Source of the DNA: Pilimelia terevasa
Lineage (GTDB): Bacteria > Actinomycetota > Actinomycetes > Mycobacteriales > Micromonosporaceae
Assembly: GCF_014647915.1 (NCBI RefSeq)
Contig: NZ_BMQC01000009.1
Coordinates: 124,001-188,000 of the forward strand
Direction of reading: 5' to 3'
DNA length: 64,000 bases
The notes below the pieces were generated by a model, which saw only the letters and a program-made list of their open reading frames with translations, ran no database searches and was not told the origin of the DNA. Within the stretch, counting starts at the first letter, position 1. Every line of letters starts with the position of its first letter. Positions 1-8,002 of the stretch are shown here, piece after piece. Position numbers and translations under genes: made by a program.

Positions 1-1
1 C

Positions 2-187
2 CTGGGGTACAGGTACGAGGGCGTCACCGGCTACGTCTGGACCTCGGGCCGCTCCCCGCTGTACCGGCTGTACAGCGGCGCGGCCGGCGACCACTTCTAC
101 ACCACCAACTGGGACGAGGCCGTCAACGCCTTCAACAACCTCGGCTACACCTACGAGGGCGTGGCCGGACACGTCGACCCCGCCTGA
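2..187 (+). CDS. C-terminal end of a DUF5648-like repeat protein (5' partial)
   Basis: The frame is open from the window edge to the TGA at 185-187, giving the last 61 residues of a longer protein. The visible part holds a pattern of the type PLYRLYSGAAGDHFYTT, followed by a segment ending YEGVAGHV. This is the signature of the DUF5648 repeat (a small beta-rich module often found in secreted actinobacterial proteins, sometimes beside lytic or hydrolytic domains). A second, partial copy (LGYRYEGVTGYVW) sits at the very edge, so the repeat is probably tandem. The catalytic or signal part lies outside the window, so the function of the whole protein cannot be given. The frame assignment is secure; the family name is from memory of the motif. 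Confidence 0.8.
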   Translation: MGYRYEGVTGYVWTSGRSPLYRLYSGAAGDHFYTTNWDEAVNAFNNLGYTYEGVAGHVDPA

Positions 188-192
188 GGTAC

Positions 193-237
193 CCGACCGG
201 CCCGCCGCTTCCGCCGGGCGGCGCGGCGGCCGGTCGG
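193..237 (+). terminator. GC-rich hairpin after the DUF5648-like gene
   Basis: CCGACCGGCC-like and GGCCGGTCGG-like arms pair around a short loop, with one bulged base and no clear T-run. It begins six bases after the stop codon, as expected for an actinobacterial terminator without a U-tract. Confidence 0.5.
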
Positions 238-281
238 ACCCGGTGGCGCGCGAACCGCGGAGAAATGTCGGCCCGCCGCTC

Positions 282-287
282 TAGGGT
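282..287 (+). promoter_or_regulatory. -10 box TAGGGT of a leaderless promoter
   Basis: TAGGGT lies exactly 7 bases before the ATG at 295 and there is no Shine-Dalgarno sequence in between, so transcription probably starts at or next to the start codon. The same layout recurs at several other genes in this window. Confidence 0.5.
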
Positions 288-294
288 GGCGGGC

Positions 295-1230
295 ATGTCA
301 CGGGATCGCGGGCCGCTGGACAATCAACCGCCGGGCAATCAACCGCCGGGCGGTCGACCGCTGGCCGGTCGACCGCCGGAGGATCGACCGCCGGCCCCCG
401 ACCGGCCGGGCGACAACGGGCCGGGCGACAACGGGCTGGGGCGGGAACGGCTGGGGCACGAGCGGTACGCCGCGGAGATCGTTGCGCAGACCGCCCTGCT
501 CAGCGGCCTGGTCGCCGCCGCCGACCCGCGGGTCGGCGTCCCCTCCTGCCCCGGATGGAACCTCGGCCAGCTCGCCCGGCACCTCGGCGGCGGGCAGCGC
601 TGGGCCGCCGAGATCCTGCGCACCCGGGCGACCCGGCCCCCGCCCGACCGCGCCTTCCGCGACCTGTCCCCGTACGCCGACGAGGCCGCGGCGCCGCTGG
701 CGGCCTGGCTCGACGAGGGCGCCGCCGCGCTGGCCCGGGCGCTGGTCGACACCGACCCGGCGGAGCCGCTCTGGACGCCGGTCGCCGGAGGTACGGCCGG
801 CTTCTACGCCCGCCGGTTCGCGCACGAGACGCTCGTCCACCGGGCTGACGCCGTGCTGGCCGTGCACGAGCCCTTCGCCGCCCCGGCCGACCTGGCCCGC
901 GACGCCCTCGACGAGTGGATGGAGCTGGGCGCCCTGCCCGCGATGCTCGACTTCCACCCGCACCGGCGGGCCCTGCTCGGCCCGGGCCGCACGCTGCACC
1001 TGCACGCCGACGACGGGACACCGGCCGGCGCGGACTGGTTCGTCGACCTGACCGGCGCGCTGATGGCGCACCGGCGCGGCGGCGGACCGGCCGCGGTCTC
1101 CGTCCGGGCGCCGCTGACGCGCCTGCTGCTCACGGTGTACGGGCGCACGCCGGCCCGCGGCCACGACGTCACGGTCGACGGCGACGGCGCGCTGCTCAAC
1201 CGCTGGCTGTCGACGGTGGGCTTCGGCTGA
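295..1230 (+). CDS. Maleylpyruvate isomerase-like, mycothiol-dependent family protein
   Basis: This is a 311-aa protein of the MDMPI_N / DinB-like superfamily. The N-terminal four-helix part has the family pattern with PSCPGWNLGQLARHLGG, whose C-P-G-W and R-H-L core is typical. A later stretch containing RRFAHETLVHRADA carries the second histidine region used for metal binding in this fold. The C-terminal domain resembles the MDMPI_C beta domain. Family members use mycothiol, the actinobacterial thiol, as cofactor; the substrate here is unknown. The first 45 or so residues are a low-complexity Pro/Gly/Asp stretch encoded by short repeats (about 320-440). I chose the ATG at 295 because of the TAGGGT box just upstream; an in-frame ATG at 265 has a weak GGAG and would add ten residues. 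The gene seems to stand alone. Confidence 0.75.
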   Translation: MSRDRGPLDNQPPGNQPPGGRPLAGRPPEDRPPAPDRPGDNGPGDNGLGRERLGHERYAAEIVAQTALLSGLVAAADPRVGVPSCPGWNLGQLARHLGGGQRWAAEILRTRATRPPPDRAFRDLSPYADEAAAPLAAWLDEGAAALARALVDTDPAEPLWTPVAGGTAGFYARRFAHETLVHRADAVLAVHEPFAAPADLARDALDEWMELGALPAMLDFHPHRRALLGPGRTLHLHADDGTPAGADWFVDLTGALMAHRRGGGPAAVSVRAPLTRLLLTVYGRTPARGHDVTVDGDGALLNRWLSTVGFG

Positions 1231-1239
1231 AACGGCGGA

Positions 1240-1284
1240 CCTCGGTGGAGACGGTGGGCCTCGGTGGAGACGTGAACCTCGGTT
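1240..1284. repeat. Short direct repeats (CCTCGGTGGAGACG)
   Basis: The 14-base unit CCTCGGTGGAGACG occurs at 1240 and 1259, and a partial copy CCTCGGTT at 1277, so the period is 18-19 bases. It lies in the 170-base gap between two same-strand genes and could be a tandem operator or simple drift. Confidence 0.4.
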
Positions 1285-1401
1285 CAGTCGGGGCGCCCGC
1301 CCCGGACGCGCCCGGGCCGACCGGATCGGTGCCGGGGGAGCCGACCGCCGGAAACCCCGGCCGCGCAGCGGCGCCGCCGGACGACGAGAGGAGCCGCCAC
1401 C

Positions 1402-1950
1402 ATGCCCCGACCCACCGGTGTCCTGCACCGCGCCGCCGACGGCGTCGACCTCGTACTCACCCGGACGCTGCCGGTGGCCGTACCGGAGGTCTGGGCCGGC
1501 CTGACCGACCCGGGCCGCACCGCCGACTGGTTCGGCCCGTGGGAGGGCGAGCCCGGCGCGGGCCGGACCGTGCGGGTGCAGATGGCCCACGAGGAGGGCC
1601 AGCCGTGGGGTGACCTGCACATCGAGGCGTGCACGCCGCCGCGCCGGCTGGCGGTGTCGATGGTCGACGAGTACGGGACGTGGCGCCTGGAGCTGCTGCT
1701 GGCGGCCCGCGACGGCGGTACGACGCTGGAGCTGGTCCAGCACCTGGCCGACGCCGGGGGCGTGGGCGACATCGGCCCCGGCTGGGAGTTCTACCTCGAC
1801 CTGTTCGTCGCGGCGCTGATCGGCGGGCCGCGGCCGGACTTCGCCGACTACCACCCGGCGATGGCCCCGTACTTCGCCGCCCTGACCCCCGCGGCCCCCC
1901 GCCCGGCGGCCGCCGCCGCCCCGGAGGACGGCGGCGACCCGACCGGCTAG
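1402..1950 (+). CDS. SRPBCC (AHSA1-like) domain protein
   Basis: The 182-aa product has the START-like helix-grip fold pattern of the activator-of-Hsp90-ATPase-like (AHSA1) family: an N-terminal strand leading into LPVAVPEVWAGLTDP (the helix 1 W-x-x-L-T-D-P hallmark), then DWFGPWEG, a middle set of beta strands, and a C-terminal helix holding GWEFYLDLFVAAL. Such proteins bind hydrophobic ligands or act as toxin-response or chaperone-associated factors; many in actinobacteria are coupled to ArsR regulators, but none is adjacent here. The start is well supported by GAGAGGAG seven bases upstream. The last 20 residues are Ala/Pro-rich and probably disordered. The specific role cannot be inferred. 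Confidence 0.8.
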   Translation: MPRPTGVLHRAADGVDLVLTRTLPVAVPEVWAGLTDPGRTADWFGPWEGEPGAGRTVRVQMAHEEGQPWGDLHIEACTPPRRLAVSMVDEYGTWRLELLLAARDGGTTLELVQHLADAGGVGDIGPGWEFYLDLFVAALIGGPRPDFADYHPAMAPYFAALTPAAPRPAAAAAPEDGGDPTG

Positions 1951-1985
1951 CGGACGCGCCCCGGCAGCGGCGCGCCCGCGCCCGC

Positions 1986-2585
1986 TCAGTTGACCTTCGC
2001 GAACCCGGTCTCGGGGGCGACGTCGTACGCGGCGAGCGAGTTCTCGTCGTCCACGTCCTGGTCGTACACCGTCTCCACCCGGTACCCGAGGCTGCGCGGG
2101 TTGCCGAGGCAGGACAGCGGCACGGTGGCCGTGTGCGCGCCGTTGGCGAACTCCGCGGTGCCGGTGCAGGCCACCGGCGGGTCCTCCTGGTCGTCGACCT
2201 TGTACACGTCGACGTACAGCTCACCCTCGAAGACCCCGTACTCGACGTCGAAGTCCGCGGTGCCGTCCGCGTTCGTGTCGAGCAGGAAGTCGGTGAAGGT
2301 GCCCTCGCTCTCCCAGTTGGGGTCGTCCTCCGGGTGGAGCGCCTTGGCGGTCTTGTAGGTCAGGACGAGGCTGGCCGCGCTGGACCTGCCGTCGGCCGAC
2401 ACGATGTCGGCGTACGGGGCGTCGGTCAGCTCGTCGTCGTCGTCGTACACGTCCCCGGCCGGGTCGGTGATGGCGGCGGGGACGAATCGGGTGTTCGGCG
2501 CGGCGCTGGCGGGTCCCGCCACGCCGACGCCGAGCGTGAGGATGGCGGCGGCCAGCAGGCCGTACCGCCCGGTGCTGCGGTTCAT
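1986..2585 (-). CDS. Secreted protein of unknown function
   Basis: The 199-aa precursor has a clear signal peptide: MNRSTGRYG, a hydrophobic run, then GPASAAP with an Ala-x-Ala cleavage site near residue 28. The mature part is acidic and beta-rich, with DDDDEL and a DTNADGTADFDVEYG stretch whose spaced Asp residues could bind calcium. Two cysteines near the C-terminus could form a disulfide. The second of two consecutive ATGs (2583-2585) is best placed behind GAGGGAG. The gene converges on the SRPBCC gene, leaving only 35 bases between stops. I do not recognise a named family. It is divergent from the small gene starting at 2638, so the two promoters share about 50 bases. Confidence 0.7.
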   Translation of the reverse strand: MNRSTGRYGLLAAAILTLGVGVAGPASAAPNTRFVPAAITDPAGDVYDDDDELTDAPYADIVSADGRSSAASLVLTYKTAKALHPEDDPNWESEGTFTDFLLDTNADGTADFDVEYGVFEGELYVDVYKVDDQEDPPVACTGTAEFANGAHTATVPLSCLGNPRSLGYRVETVYDQDVDDENSLAAYDVAPETGFAKVN

Positions 2586-2637
2586 CATGTCTCCCTCAGT
2601 CTCCCCGCGGCCACGGGTCACCATATGAAGACGATCA

Positions 2638-2832
2638 ATGTCGGGCAAGGGTACGAACGGTCAGCACCCGGCCCCCGCACATGCACTGGCCTGCCTCTAT
2701 GGGGAGCCCGCGAGCCTGAACCCCACACTCCACTACCGGAAGGTCGGCGGCGGCACTGTGTTCGACCACTACGTAGCCAGTTTCAACGCGGTCTGGAACA
2801 CCGCCACACCCTGGCGAGAAGGCGAGAACTGA
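2638..2832 (+). CDS. Small protein of 64 aa coupled to the NUDIX gene
   Basis: This is a short open frame whose TGA (2830-2832) is one base from the ATG of the following NUDIX gene, a spacing that suggests translational coupling. The protein has a plausible folded core including LHYRKVGGG and DHYVASFNAVWNTATPW, with many aromatic residues and no low-complexity shadow-frame character. A TATGAA box sits eight bases before the ATG and there is no Shine-Dalgarno, so a leaderless transcript is possible. I do not recognise a family. Codon use is less GC3-biased than in the neighbours. Its partner suggests a role tied to nucleotide or cofactor turnover, but that is only guilt by association. Confidence 0.5.
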   Translation: MSGKGTNGQHPAPAHALACLYGEPASLNPTLHYRKVGGGTVFDHYVASFNAVWNTATPWREGEN

Positions 2833-2833
2833 G

Positions 2834-3304
2834 ATGGGCCGCGTCGAGTACTGGAACGACCCCGGGGCACCGCCGCCCAACACCCTCACTCCGGCGGCGG
2901 GGGTCCTCGCCGTGAACCCGGCCGGCGCGCTGCTGCTCCAGCGCCGCCGGGACACCGGCCAGTGGGCGATCCCGATAGGCAAGCAGGAGCTCGGCGAGAC
3001 GCCCACGCAGTGTGCGGTCCGGGAGACCCGCGAGGAGACCGGTGTCACCGTCGGCATCACGGAACTGCTCGGCATCTACTCAGATCCCGGGCACATCGTC
3101 TACTACACCTCCGACGGCGAATGCCGACAGGAGTTCGAGATCATCTTTCTCGGCCGCCCGTTCTCCGGCGAGCCCCGGGCCAACGAAGAGGCCTCCGACG
3201 CGAGGTGGTGCGCCCCCCACCACCTCGACGCCCTGGACATCCACCCCACCCAGCGGCGACAACTGGCCCACTACCTGACGAAGCGGTACCCCCACTTCGA
3301 CTAG
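2834..3304 (+). CDS. NUDIX hydrolase
   Basis: The 156-aa protein carries a complete Nudix box at residues 49-71: G49, E55, R63-E64, E67-E68 and G70-V71 fit GX5EX7REUXEEXGU exactly. These residues bind the divalent metal that attacks a nucleoside-diphosphate-linked substrate. The size is normal for a single-domain family member, with a beta strand PAAGVLAVN before the box and a C-terminal helix. The substrate cannot be told from the sequence. It follows the 64-aa gene by one base and probably shares its transcript, with no separate ribosome binding site. Confidence 0.9.
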   Translation: MGRVEYWNDPGAPPPNTLTPAAGVLAVNPAGALLLQRRRDTGQWAIPIGKQELGETPTQCAVRETREETGVTVGITELLGIYSDPGHIVYYTSDGECRQEFEIIFLGRPFSGEPRANEEASDARWCAPHHLDALDIHPTQRRQLAHYLTKRYPHFD

Positions 3305-3402
3305 GTCGCTGGAACCGCACATCCCGTCAGCGCCTGGGCGGGAGTAACGGGGAGTACGGGCATTGTTCATGTGGGGTCCGACCTCGGCGCGGGTGCGGTG
3401 CG

Positions 3403-3408
3403 TAGCGT
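3403..3408 (+). promoter_or_regulatory. -10 box TAGCGT of a leaderless promoter
   Basis: TAGCGT is 6 bases before the ATG at 3415, and the spacer GCGGGC has no purine-rich ribosome site. This supports that ATG as both the transcription and translation start. Confidence 0.5.
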
Positions 3409-3414
3409 GCGGGC

Positions 3415-3984
3415 ATGAGAACCATCACTCCACATGAGATGGTCGACCGGGCGCGGGAACTGAGCCACGCCCTCCTCGCCGAACTGCCGGAGCGCTGGGC
3501 GCACACCGTCGGGGTGGCCGCCCGCGCCGACGAACTGGCCCGCACGCTCGCCGACGGGGGCGAGCTGCTCGTCGCCGCGGCCTGGCTGCACGACGTCGGG
3601 TACGCCGAGGCGCTGCGGGACACCGGCTTCCACCCCCTGGACGGCGCCCGGCACCTGCACCGGATCGGCTGGCCGGCCCGCCTCAACGGGCTGGTCGCCC
3701 ACCACTCCGGCGCCTGCTACGTCGCCGACGTCCGGGGGCTGCTGCCGGCGCTCGCCGCGTTCCCCCGGGGGCAGTCGCCGATGGCCGACCTGCTGACGTA
3801 CGCCGACCAGACCGTCGGCCCGCACGGCGCCGACATGACGGTGGAGCAGCGGATCGCCGACATGCTGTCCCGGCACGGGCGCCGGTCCCCCCAGGCGCGC
3901 GCCCACCACCGCCGCGGACCGTACCTGCGGGCGGTGGCGGCCCGCGTCGAGCGGCGGCTGGCGGAGGTCCGGGTCCCGGTGTGA
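3415..3984 (+). CDS. HD-domain phosphohydrolase-like protein
   Basis: The 189-aa protein has the HD superfamily metal signature: H30 in RWAHTVGV, the H59-D60 pair in AAWLHDVGY, H95-H96 in LVAHHSGA, and a later aspartate in LLTYADQTV. HD proteins hydrolyse phosphomonoesters or nucleotides; the exact substrate is unknown. The short length and the order of motifs fit the stand-alone HD proteins that actinobacteria often annotate as HDIG-like. The start is set by the TAGCGT box upstream. The C-terminal 30 residues are Arg-rich. The next gene (Pls-like) starts 80 bases downstream behind its own promoter elements, so co-transcription is possible but not needed. Confidence 0.85.
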   Translation: MRTITPHEMVDRARELSHALLAELPERWAHTVGVAARADELARTLADGGELLVAAAWLHDVGYAEALRDTGFHPLDGARHLHRIGWPARLNGLVAHHSGACYVADVRGLLPALAAFPRGQSPMADLLTYADQTVGPHGADMTVEQRIADMLSRHGRRSPQARAHHRRGPYLRAVAARVERRLAEVRVPV

Positions 3985-3995
3985 TCCAGGTCACG
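3980..3995. promoter_or_regulatory. CRP-like palindrome upstream of the Pls-like gene
   Basis: TGTGATCCAGGTCACG matches the CRP-type consensus TGTGA-N6-TCAC. Its centre is about 58 bases before the start point predicted from the TAGCTT box at 4034, close to the class I activator position. It overlaps the stop codon of the HD gene. Whether a Crp homologue binds it is untested. Confidence 0.4.
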
Positions 3996-4033
3996 ACAGG
4001 CTGTCCGTTCCCGTGTTGTTCACCAGGGCCGGG

Positions 4034-4039
4034 TAGCTT
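4034..4039 (+). promoter_or_regulatory. -10 box TAGCTT for the Pls-like gene
   Basis: TAGCTT is followed 20 bases later by GGGAGG and the GTG start at 4064. No convincing -35 element stands at 16-18 bases, which would fit an activator-dependent promoter using the CRP-like site. Confidence 0.35.
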
Positions 4040-4063
4040 GCCCGCCGAGCGGGAGGGCGCCAC

Positions 4064-7000
4064 GTGACCGTCAATGCCGGAACCGAGTTGCCGACCGCGC
4101 CGCCGGGCGGCGTCGCCGACCGGGCCGTCTTCACGGCCGGGCCGGCAGCCCCGCCGCGGACACTGGTGGACATTTTTGCCGAAACCGTACGCCGCTACGG
4201 CCGGGCCGCCGCCCTGGACGACGGCGAGACGGTCCTGACGTACGCCGAGCTGGACGCCCGGGTCGCCGCGGGGGCGGCCCGGCTGCGGGCGGCCGGAATC
4301 GGGCCGGGCGACCGCGTCGGGCTGCGGGCGCCCTCGGGCACCGCCGGCCTGTACGTCGCCGTGCTGTCGATCCTCGCCGCGGGCGCCGCCTACGTACCGG
4401 TCGACGCCGACGACCCCGACGAGCGGGCCGCGCTCGTGTTCGGGGAGGCGGCGGTCGCCGCGGTCGTCGGCGCCGACGGCGTCCCGGTCCCGCACGCCCC
4501 GCAACAGCCGGAACCGGCGGCACACGCCGAAGCGACGTCGGGGGTGGGACCGCCCGCCGCGACCGGACCGGGGCCGGCGGACGACGCCTGGATCATCTTT
4601 ACGTCCGGCTCGACCGGCCGCCCCAAGGCCGTCGCCGTCACCCACCGCGCGGCGGCCGCCTTCGTGGACGCCGAGGCGGGGCTGTTCCTCGCCGAGGAGC
4701 CGATCGGCCCCGGGGACCGCGTGCTCGCCGGGCTGTCGGTCGCCTTCGACGCCTCCTGCGAGGAGATGTGGCTGGCCTGGCGGCACGGCGCCTGCCTGGT
4801 CCCCGCGCCGCGGGCGCTCGTCCGCGCCGGCATCGACCTCGGCCCATGGCTGGTCGACCGGGGCATCACCGTCGTCTCGACGGTCCCGACGCTGGCCGCG
4901 CTGTGGCCGGTCGACGCGCTGGACGAGGTCCGGCTGCTGATCTTCGGCGGCGAGGCGTGCCCACCCGAGCTGGCCGAGCGGCTGGCCACCGAGGGCCGCG
5001 AGGTGTGGAACACGTACGGCCCCACCGAGGCCACGGTGGTGGCCTGCGCGGCGCCGCTGACCGGTACCCCGCCGGTGCGGATCGGGCTGCCGCTGGACGG
5101 CTGGGAACTCGCCGTCGTGGACGCCGCCGGTGCCGTCGTCGGGTACGGCGGCGAGGGCGAGCTGGTCATCGGCGGCGTCGGCCTGGCCCGGTACCTCGAC
5201 CCGGCCAGGGACGCCGAGAAGTACGCCCCGCTGCCCGCCCTCGGCTGGCCCCGCGCGTACCGCAGCGGCGACCTCGTCCGCGCCGACCGGGCCGGCCTGG
5301 TCTTCCTCGGCCGCACCGACGAGCAGGTGAAGCTCGGCGGCCGGCGGATCGAACTCGGCGAGGTCGACGCCGCCCTCCAGGCCCTGCCGGGCGTGGCCGG
5401 CGCCGCCACGGCCGTCCAGACCACCGGCGCCGGGCACCAGCTCCTGGTCGGGTACGTGGTCCCGGCCGGACCGGGCTTCGCGGTCGACGCCGCCGTGGAC
5501 GCGCTGCGCGAGGTGCTGCCCGCCGCCCTGGTCCCGCTGCTGACCGTGGTCGACGCGCTGCCGACGCGCACCTCCGGGAAGGTGGACCGGGCCGCCCTCC
5601 CCTGGCCGCTGCCCCTGCCCGACGACGACCTGCCGCCGCCGTTGCTGTCCGACACCGAGCAGTGGCTGGCCCGGCAGTGGCAGGACGTCCTGGGCGCGCC
5701 CGTGCGCGGGGCCGACGACGACTTCTTCCACCACGGCGGCTCCAGCCTCGCCGCCGCGCAGCTCGTGTCCCGGATCCGCGCCCGGTACCCGGACGCCGCC
5801 GTCGGCGACATCTACCAGCACCCCACGGTCGGCACCCTGGCCAAGTGCCTGGAGCGGCACGGCACGGCCGAGGTCCGGCAGCGCGAGGTACCGCCGACGC
5901 CGCGGGCCGCCGGCCTAGCCCAGACCGCGCTGACCCTGCCGCTGCTCACGCTGTCCGGCCTGCGCCTGGCGGTGCCGCTGGCGGCGCTCGCCAACGTCCT
6001 GGCCGTCCTCGCCCCCGGCGCCGGGGTGCCGACGACGGCGTGGTGGGCCGTCGGCCTCGGCTGGCTGGTCGGCTGGAGCCCGGCCGGGCGGCTGGCGCTG
6101 GGCGCGGCGGGCGTCCGGCTGCTGCTCCGCGGGGTCCGCCCCGGGCGGTACCCCCGCGGCGGCGGCGTGCACCTGCGCCTGTGGCTGGCCGAGCGGCTGG
6201 CCGCGACCGTCGGCGCGACGCGCCTGACCGGGGCGTGGCTGACCTGGTACGCCCGCGCGCTGGGCGCCCGGCTGGCCGCGGACACCGACCTGCACTCCCC
6301 GCCCCCGGTCACCGGCCTGCTCCGGCTCGGCCGCGGCGCCGCCGTCGAGCCGGAGGTGGACCTCGCCGGCCACTGGCTCGACGGCGACGTCCTGCACGTC
6401 GGCCGGATCCGGGTCGGCGCCGGGGCCACCGTCGGCACCCGCAGCACCCTGCTGCCCGGTGCCCGGGTCGGCCGCAACGCCGAGGTCGCGCCCGGCTCCT
6501 GCGTGGTCGGCGCGGTACCGGCCGGCCAGCGCTGGGCGGGCGTGCCGGCGGCGCGCGCCGGGCGGGTCCGCCGACACCCGGCCGGCCGGCCCCCGCGCCG
6601 CGCCCGGTGGACGCTGGCCTACGGCCTCACCTCGTTCCTGCTGGACCTCCTCCCGATCGCCGCCGCGCTCCCCGGGCTGGCCGTCCTCGGGTGGTCGCTG
6701 CGCGCCCGGCCGACCGGCGCGGGCGCCCTCGCCGACGCGCTCGCCGCCGTCCCCGCGGCGACCGTGGCCGGCGGCGCCGCCTACGCGGTCCTGACCCTGC
6801 TCGGGGTCCGGGCGCTGAGCGTCGGACTGCGGGAGGGCCGGTACCCGGTGCACGGGCGGGTCGCCTGGCAGGCCTGGGCGACCGAGCAGCTCATGAGCCG
6901 GGCGCGGGTCGCGCTGTTCCCGCTGTACGCCAGCCTGTTCACGCCCGGGTGGCTGCGCGCCCTGGGCATGGCCGTGGGGCGCCGGGTGGAGGCCTCGACC

Positions 7001-8002
7001 GTCCTGGCGCTGCCGAGCCTGACCACGGTCGGCGACGGCGCCTTCCTCGCCGACGACACCGTGGTCGGCTCCTACGAACTCGGCGGCGGGTGGCTGCGCA
7101 TCGCCGCCGCCCGGATCGGCAAGCGCGCGTTCCTCGGCAACTCGGGGATGACCGCCCCGGGCCGCCGCGTCCCCAACCGCGGCCTCGTCGGCGTCCTGTC
7201 GGCGGCCCCCAAGCGCGCCAAGGCCGGCAGCTCGTGGCTCGGGATGCCGCCGATGAAGCTGCCGCGCGCCGCCGCGGCCGGCGACGAGGGCCGCACGTTC
7301 GACCCGCCCCGCCACCTGGTCCTGGCCCGCGCGGCCGTCGAGCTGTGCCGGCTGGTGCCGGCGATGGCGACCGTGGCGCTGCTGGTGCTCACCGCGGCGG
7401 CGCTCGCCTGGGGGCTCGGGCGGTACGGACCGGTCGCGCTGGCCGGCGCCGGGCTGCTGGTGGCCGCCGCCGGCCTCGCCGCGGGCGCGGTCGCCGTCCT
7501 GGCCAAGTGGCTGCTCGTCGGGCGGTTCCGGGCGGTCGAGCGGCCGCTGTGGAGCGGCTTCGTCTGGCGCAACGAGCTGGCCGACACCTTCGTCGAGGTC
7601 CTCGCCGTGCCGTGGCTCGTCGGCGCGCTGGGCGGCACGCCGCTGATGAACCTGTGGCTGCGGGCGCTCGGCGCCCGGATCGGCCGCGGCGTCTGGTGCG
7701 AGACGTACTGGCTGCCGGAGGCCGACCTGGTGCGGATCGGCGACGGGGCCACCGTCAACCGCGGGTGCGTCGTGCAGACCCACCTGTTCCATGATCGGAT
7801 CATGCGGATGGACACGGTCACCCTCGGCGCGGGCGCGACCCTCGGACCGCACGGCATCGTCCTGCCGGCCGCGGCGATCGGCGCGCACGCCACCGTCGGG
7901 CCGGCCTCGCTCGTCCTGCGCGGCGAGACCGTACCGGCGCACAGCCGCTGGCTGGGCAACCCCGTCACCCCCTGGCGCACCCCCGGAGCCCGTCGACCTT
8001 GA
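4064..8002 (+). CDS. pls: Pls-type poly-amino-acid synthetase (epsilon-poly-L-lysine synthetase-like NRPS)
   Basis: The 1312-aa single-module synthetase has the length of the known epsilon-poly-L-lysine synthetase. An adenylation domain (about 30-510) shows TSGSTGRPKAV, NTYGPTE at 316-322, YRSGDL at 399-404 and the catalytic lysine K506. A carrier domain follows with its phosphopantetheine serine S561 in GGSSL. The C-terminal half has hydrophobic transmembrane-like segments and three hexapeptide-repeat (left-handed beta-helix-like) stretches, the layout of the Pls/PosA terminal family (TIGR02353). This membrane part joins monomers without a thioesterase. Pocket residues at the GrsA positions read D229, A230, E233, S272, I293, G295, T317, V325, V326, K506. 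As I recall, the bacitracin lysine code is DAESIGSVCK, so L-lysine or a close basic amino acid is the likely monomer. The GTG start follows GGGAGG. The stop overlaps the peptidase start by four bases. Confidence 0.85.
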   Translation: MTVNAGTELPTAPPGGVADRAVFTAGPAAPPRTLVDIFAETVRRYGRAAALDDGETVLTYAELDARVAAGAARLRAAGIGPGDRVGLRAPSGTAGLYVAVLSILAAGAAYVPVDADDPDERAALVFGEAAVAAVVGADGVPVPHAPQQPEPAAHAEATSGVGPPAATGPGPADDAWIIFTSGSTGRPKAVAVTHRAAAAFVDAEAGLFLAEEPIGPGDRVLAGLSVAFDASCEEMWLAWRHGACLVPAPRALVRAGIDLGPWLVDRGITVVSTVPTLAALWPVDALDEVRLLIFGGEACPPELAERLATEGREVWNTYGPTEATVVACAAPLTGTPPVRIGLPLDGWELAVVDAAGAVVGYGGEGELVIGGVGLARYLDPARDAEKYAPLPALGWPRAYRSGDLVRADRAGLVFLGRTDEQVKLGGRRIELGEVDAALQALPGVAGAATAVQTTGAGHQLLVGYVVPAGPGFAVDAAVDALREVLPAALVPLLTVVDALPTRTSGKVDRAALPWPLPLPDDDLPPPLLSDTEQWLARQWQDVLGAPVRGADDDFFHHGGSSLAAAQLVSRIRARYPDAAVGDIYQHPTVGTLAKCLERHGTAEVRQREVPPTPRAAGLAQTALTLPLLTLSGLRLAVPLAALANVLAVLAPGAGVPTTAWWAVGLGWLVGWSPAGRLALGAAGVRLLLRGVRPGRYPRGGGVHLRLWLAERLAATVGATRLTGAWLTWYARALGARLAADTDLHSPPPVTGLLRLGRGAAVEPEVDLAGHWLDGDVLHVGRIRVGAGATVGTRSTLLPGARVGRNAEVAPGSCVVGAVPAGQRWAGVPAARAGRVRRHPAGRPPRRARWTLAYGLTSFLLDLLPIAAALPGLAVLGWSLRARPTGAGALADALAAVPAATVAGGAAYAVLTLLGVRALSVGLREGRYPVHGRVAWQAWATEQLMSRARVALFPLYASLFTPGWLRALGMAVGRRVEASTVLALPSLTTVGDGAFLADDTVVGSYELGGGWLRIAAARIGKRAFLGNSGMTAPGRRVPNRGLVGVLSAAPKRAKAGSSWLGMPPMKLPRAAAAGDEGRTFDPPRHLVLARAAVELCRLVPAMATVALLVLTAAALAWGLGRYGPVALAGAGLLVAAAGLAAGAVAVLAKWLLVGRFRAVERPLWSGFVWRNELADTFVEVLAVPWLVGALGGTPLMNLWLRALGARIGRGVWCETYWLPEADLVRIGDGATVNRGCVVQTHLFHDRIMRMDTVTLGAGATLGPHGIVLPAAAIGAHATVGPASLVLRGETVPAHSRWLGNPVTPWRTPGARRP

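Noticed and set aside
298-1854. Long minus-strand frame opposite the isomerase-like and SRPBCC genes
   Set aside because: Its product is Arg/Val/Pro/Gln-rich low complexity without motifs, typical of antisense shadow frames in GC-rich DNA. The plus-strand genes have clear domains.
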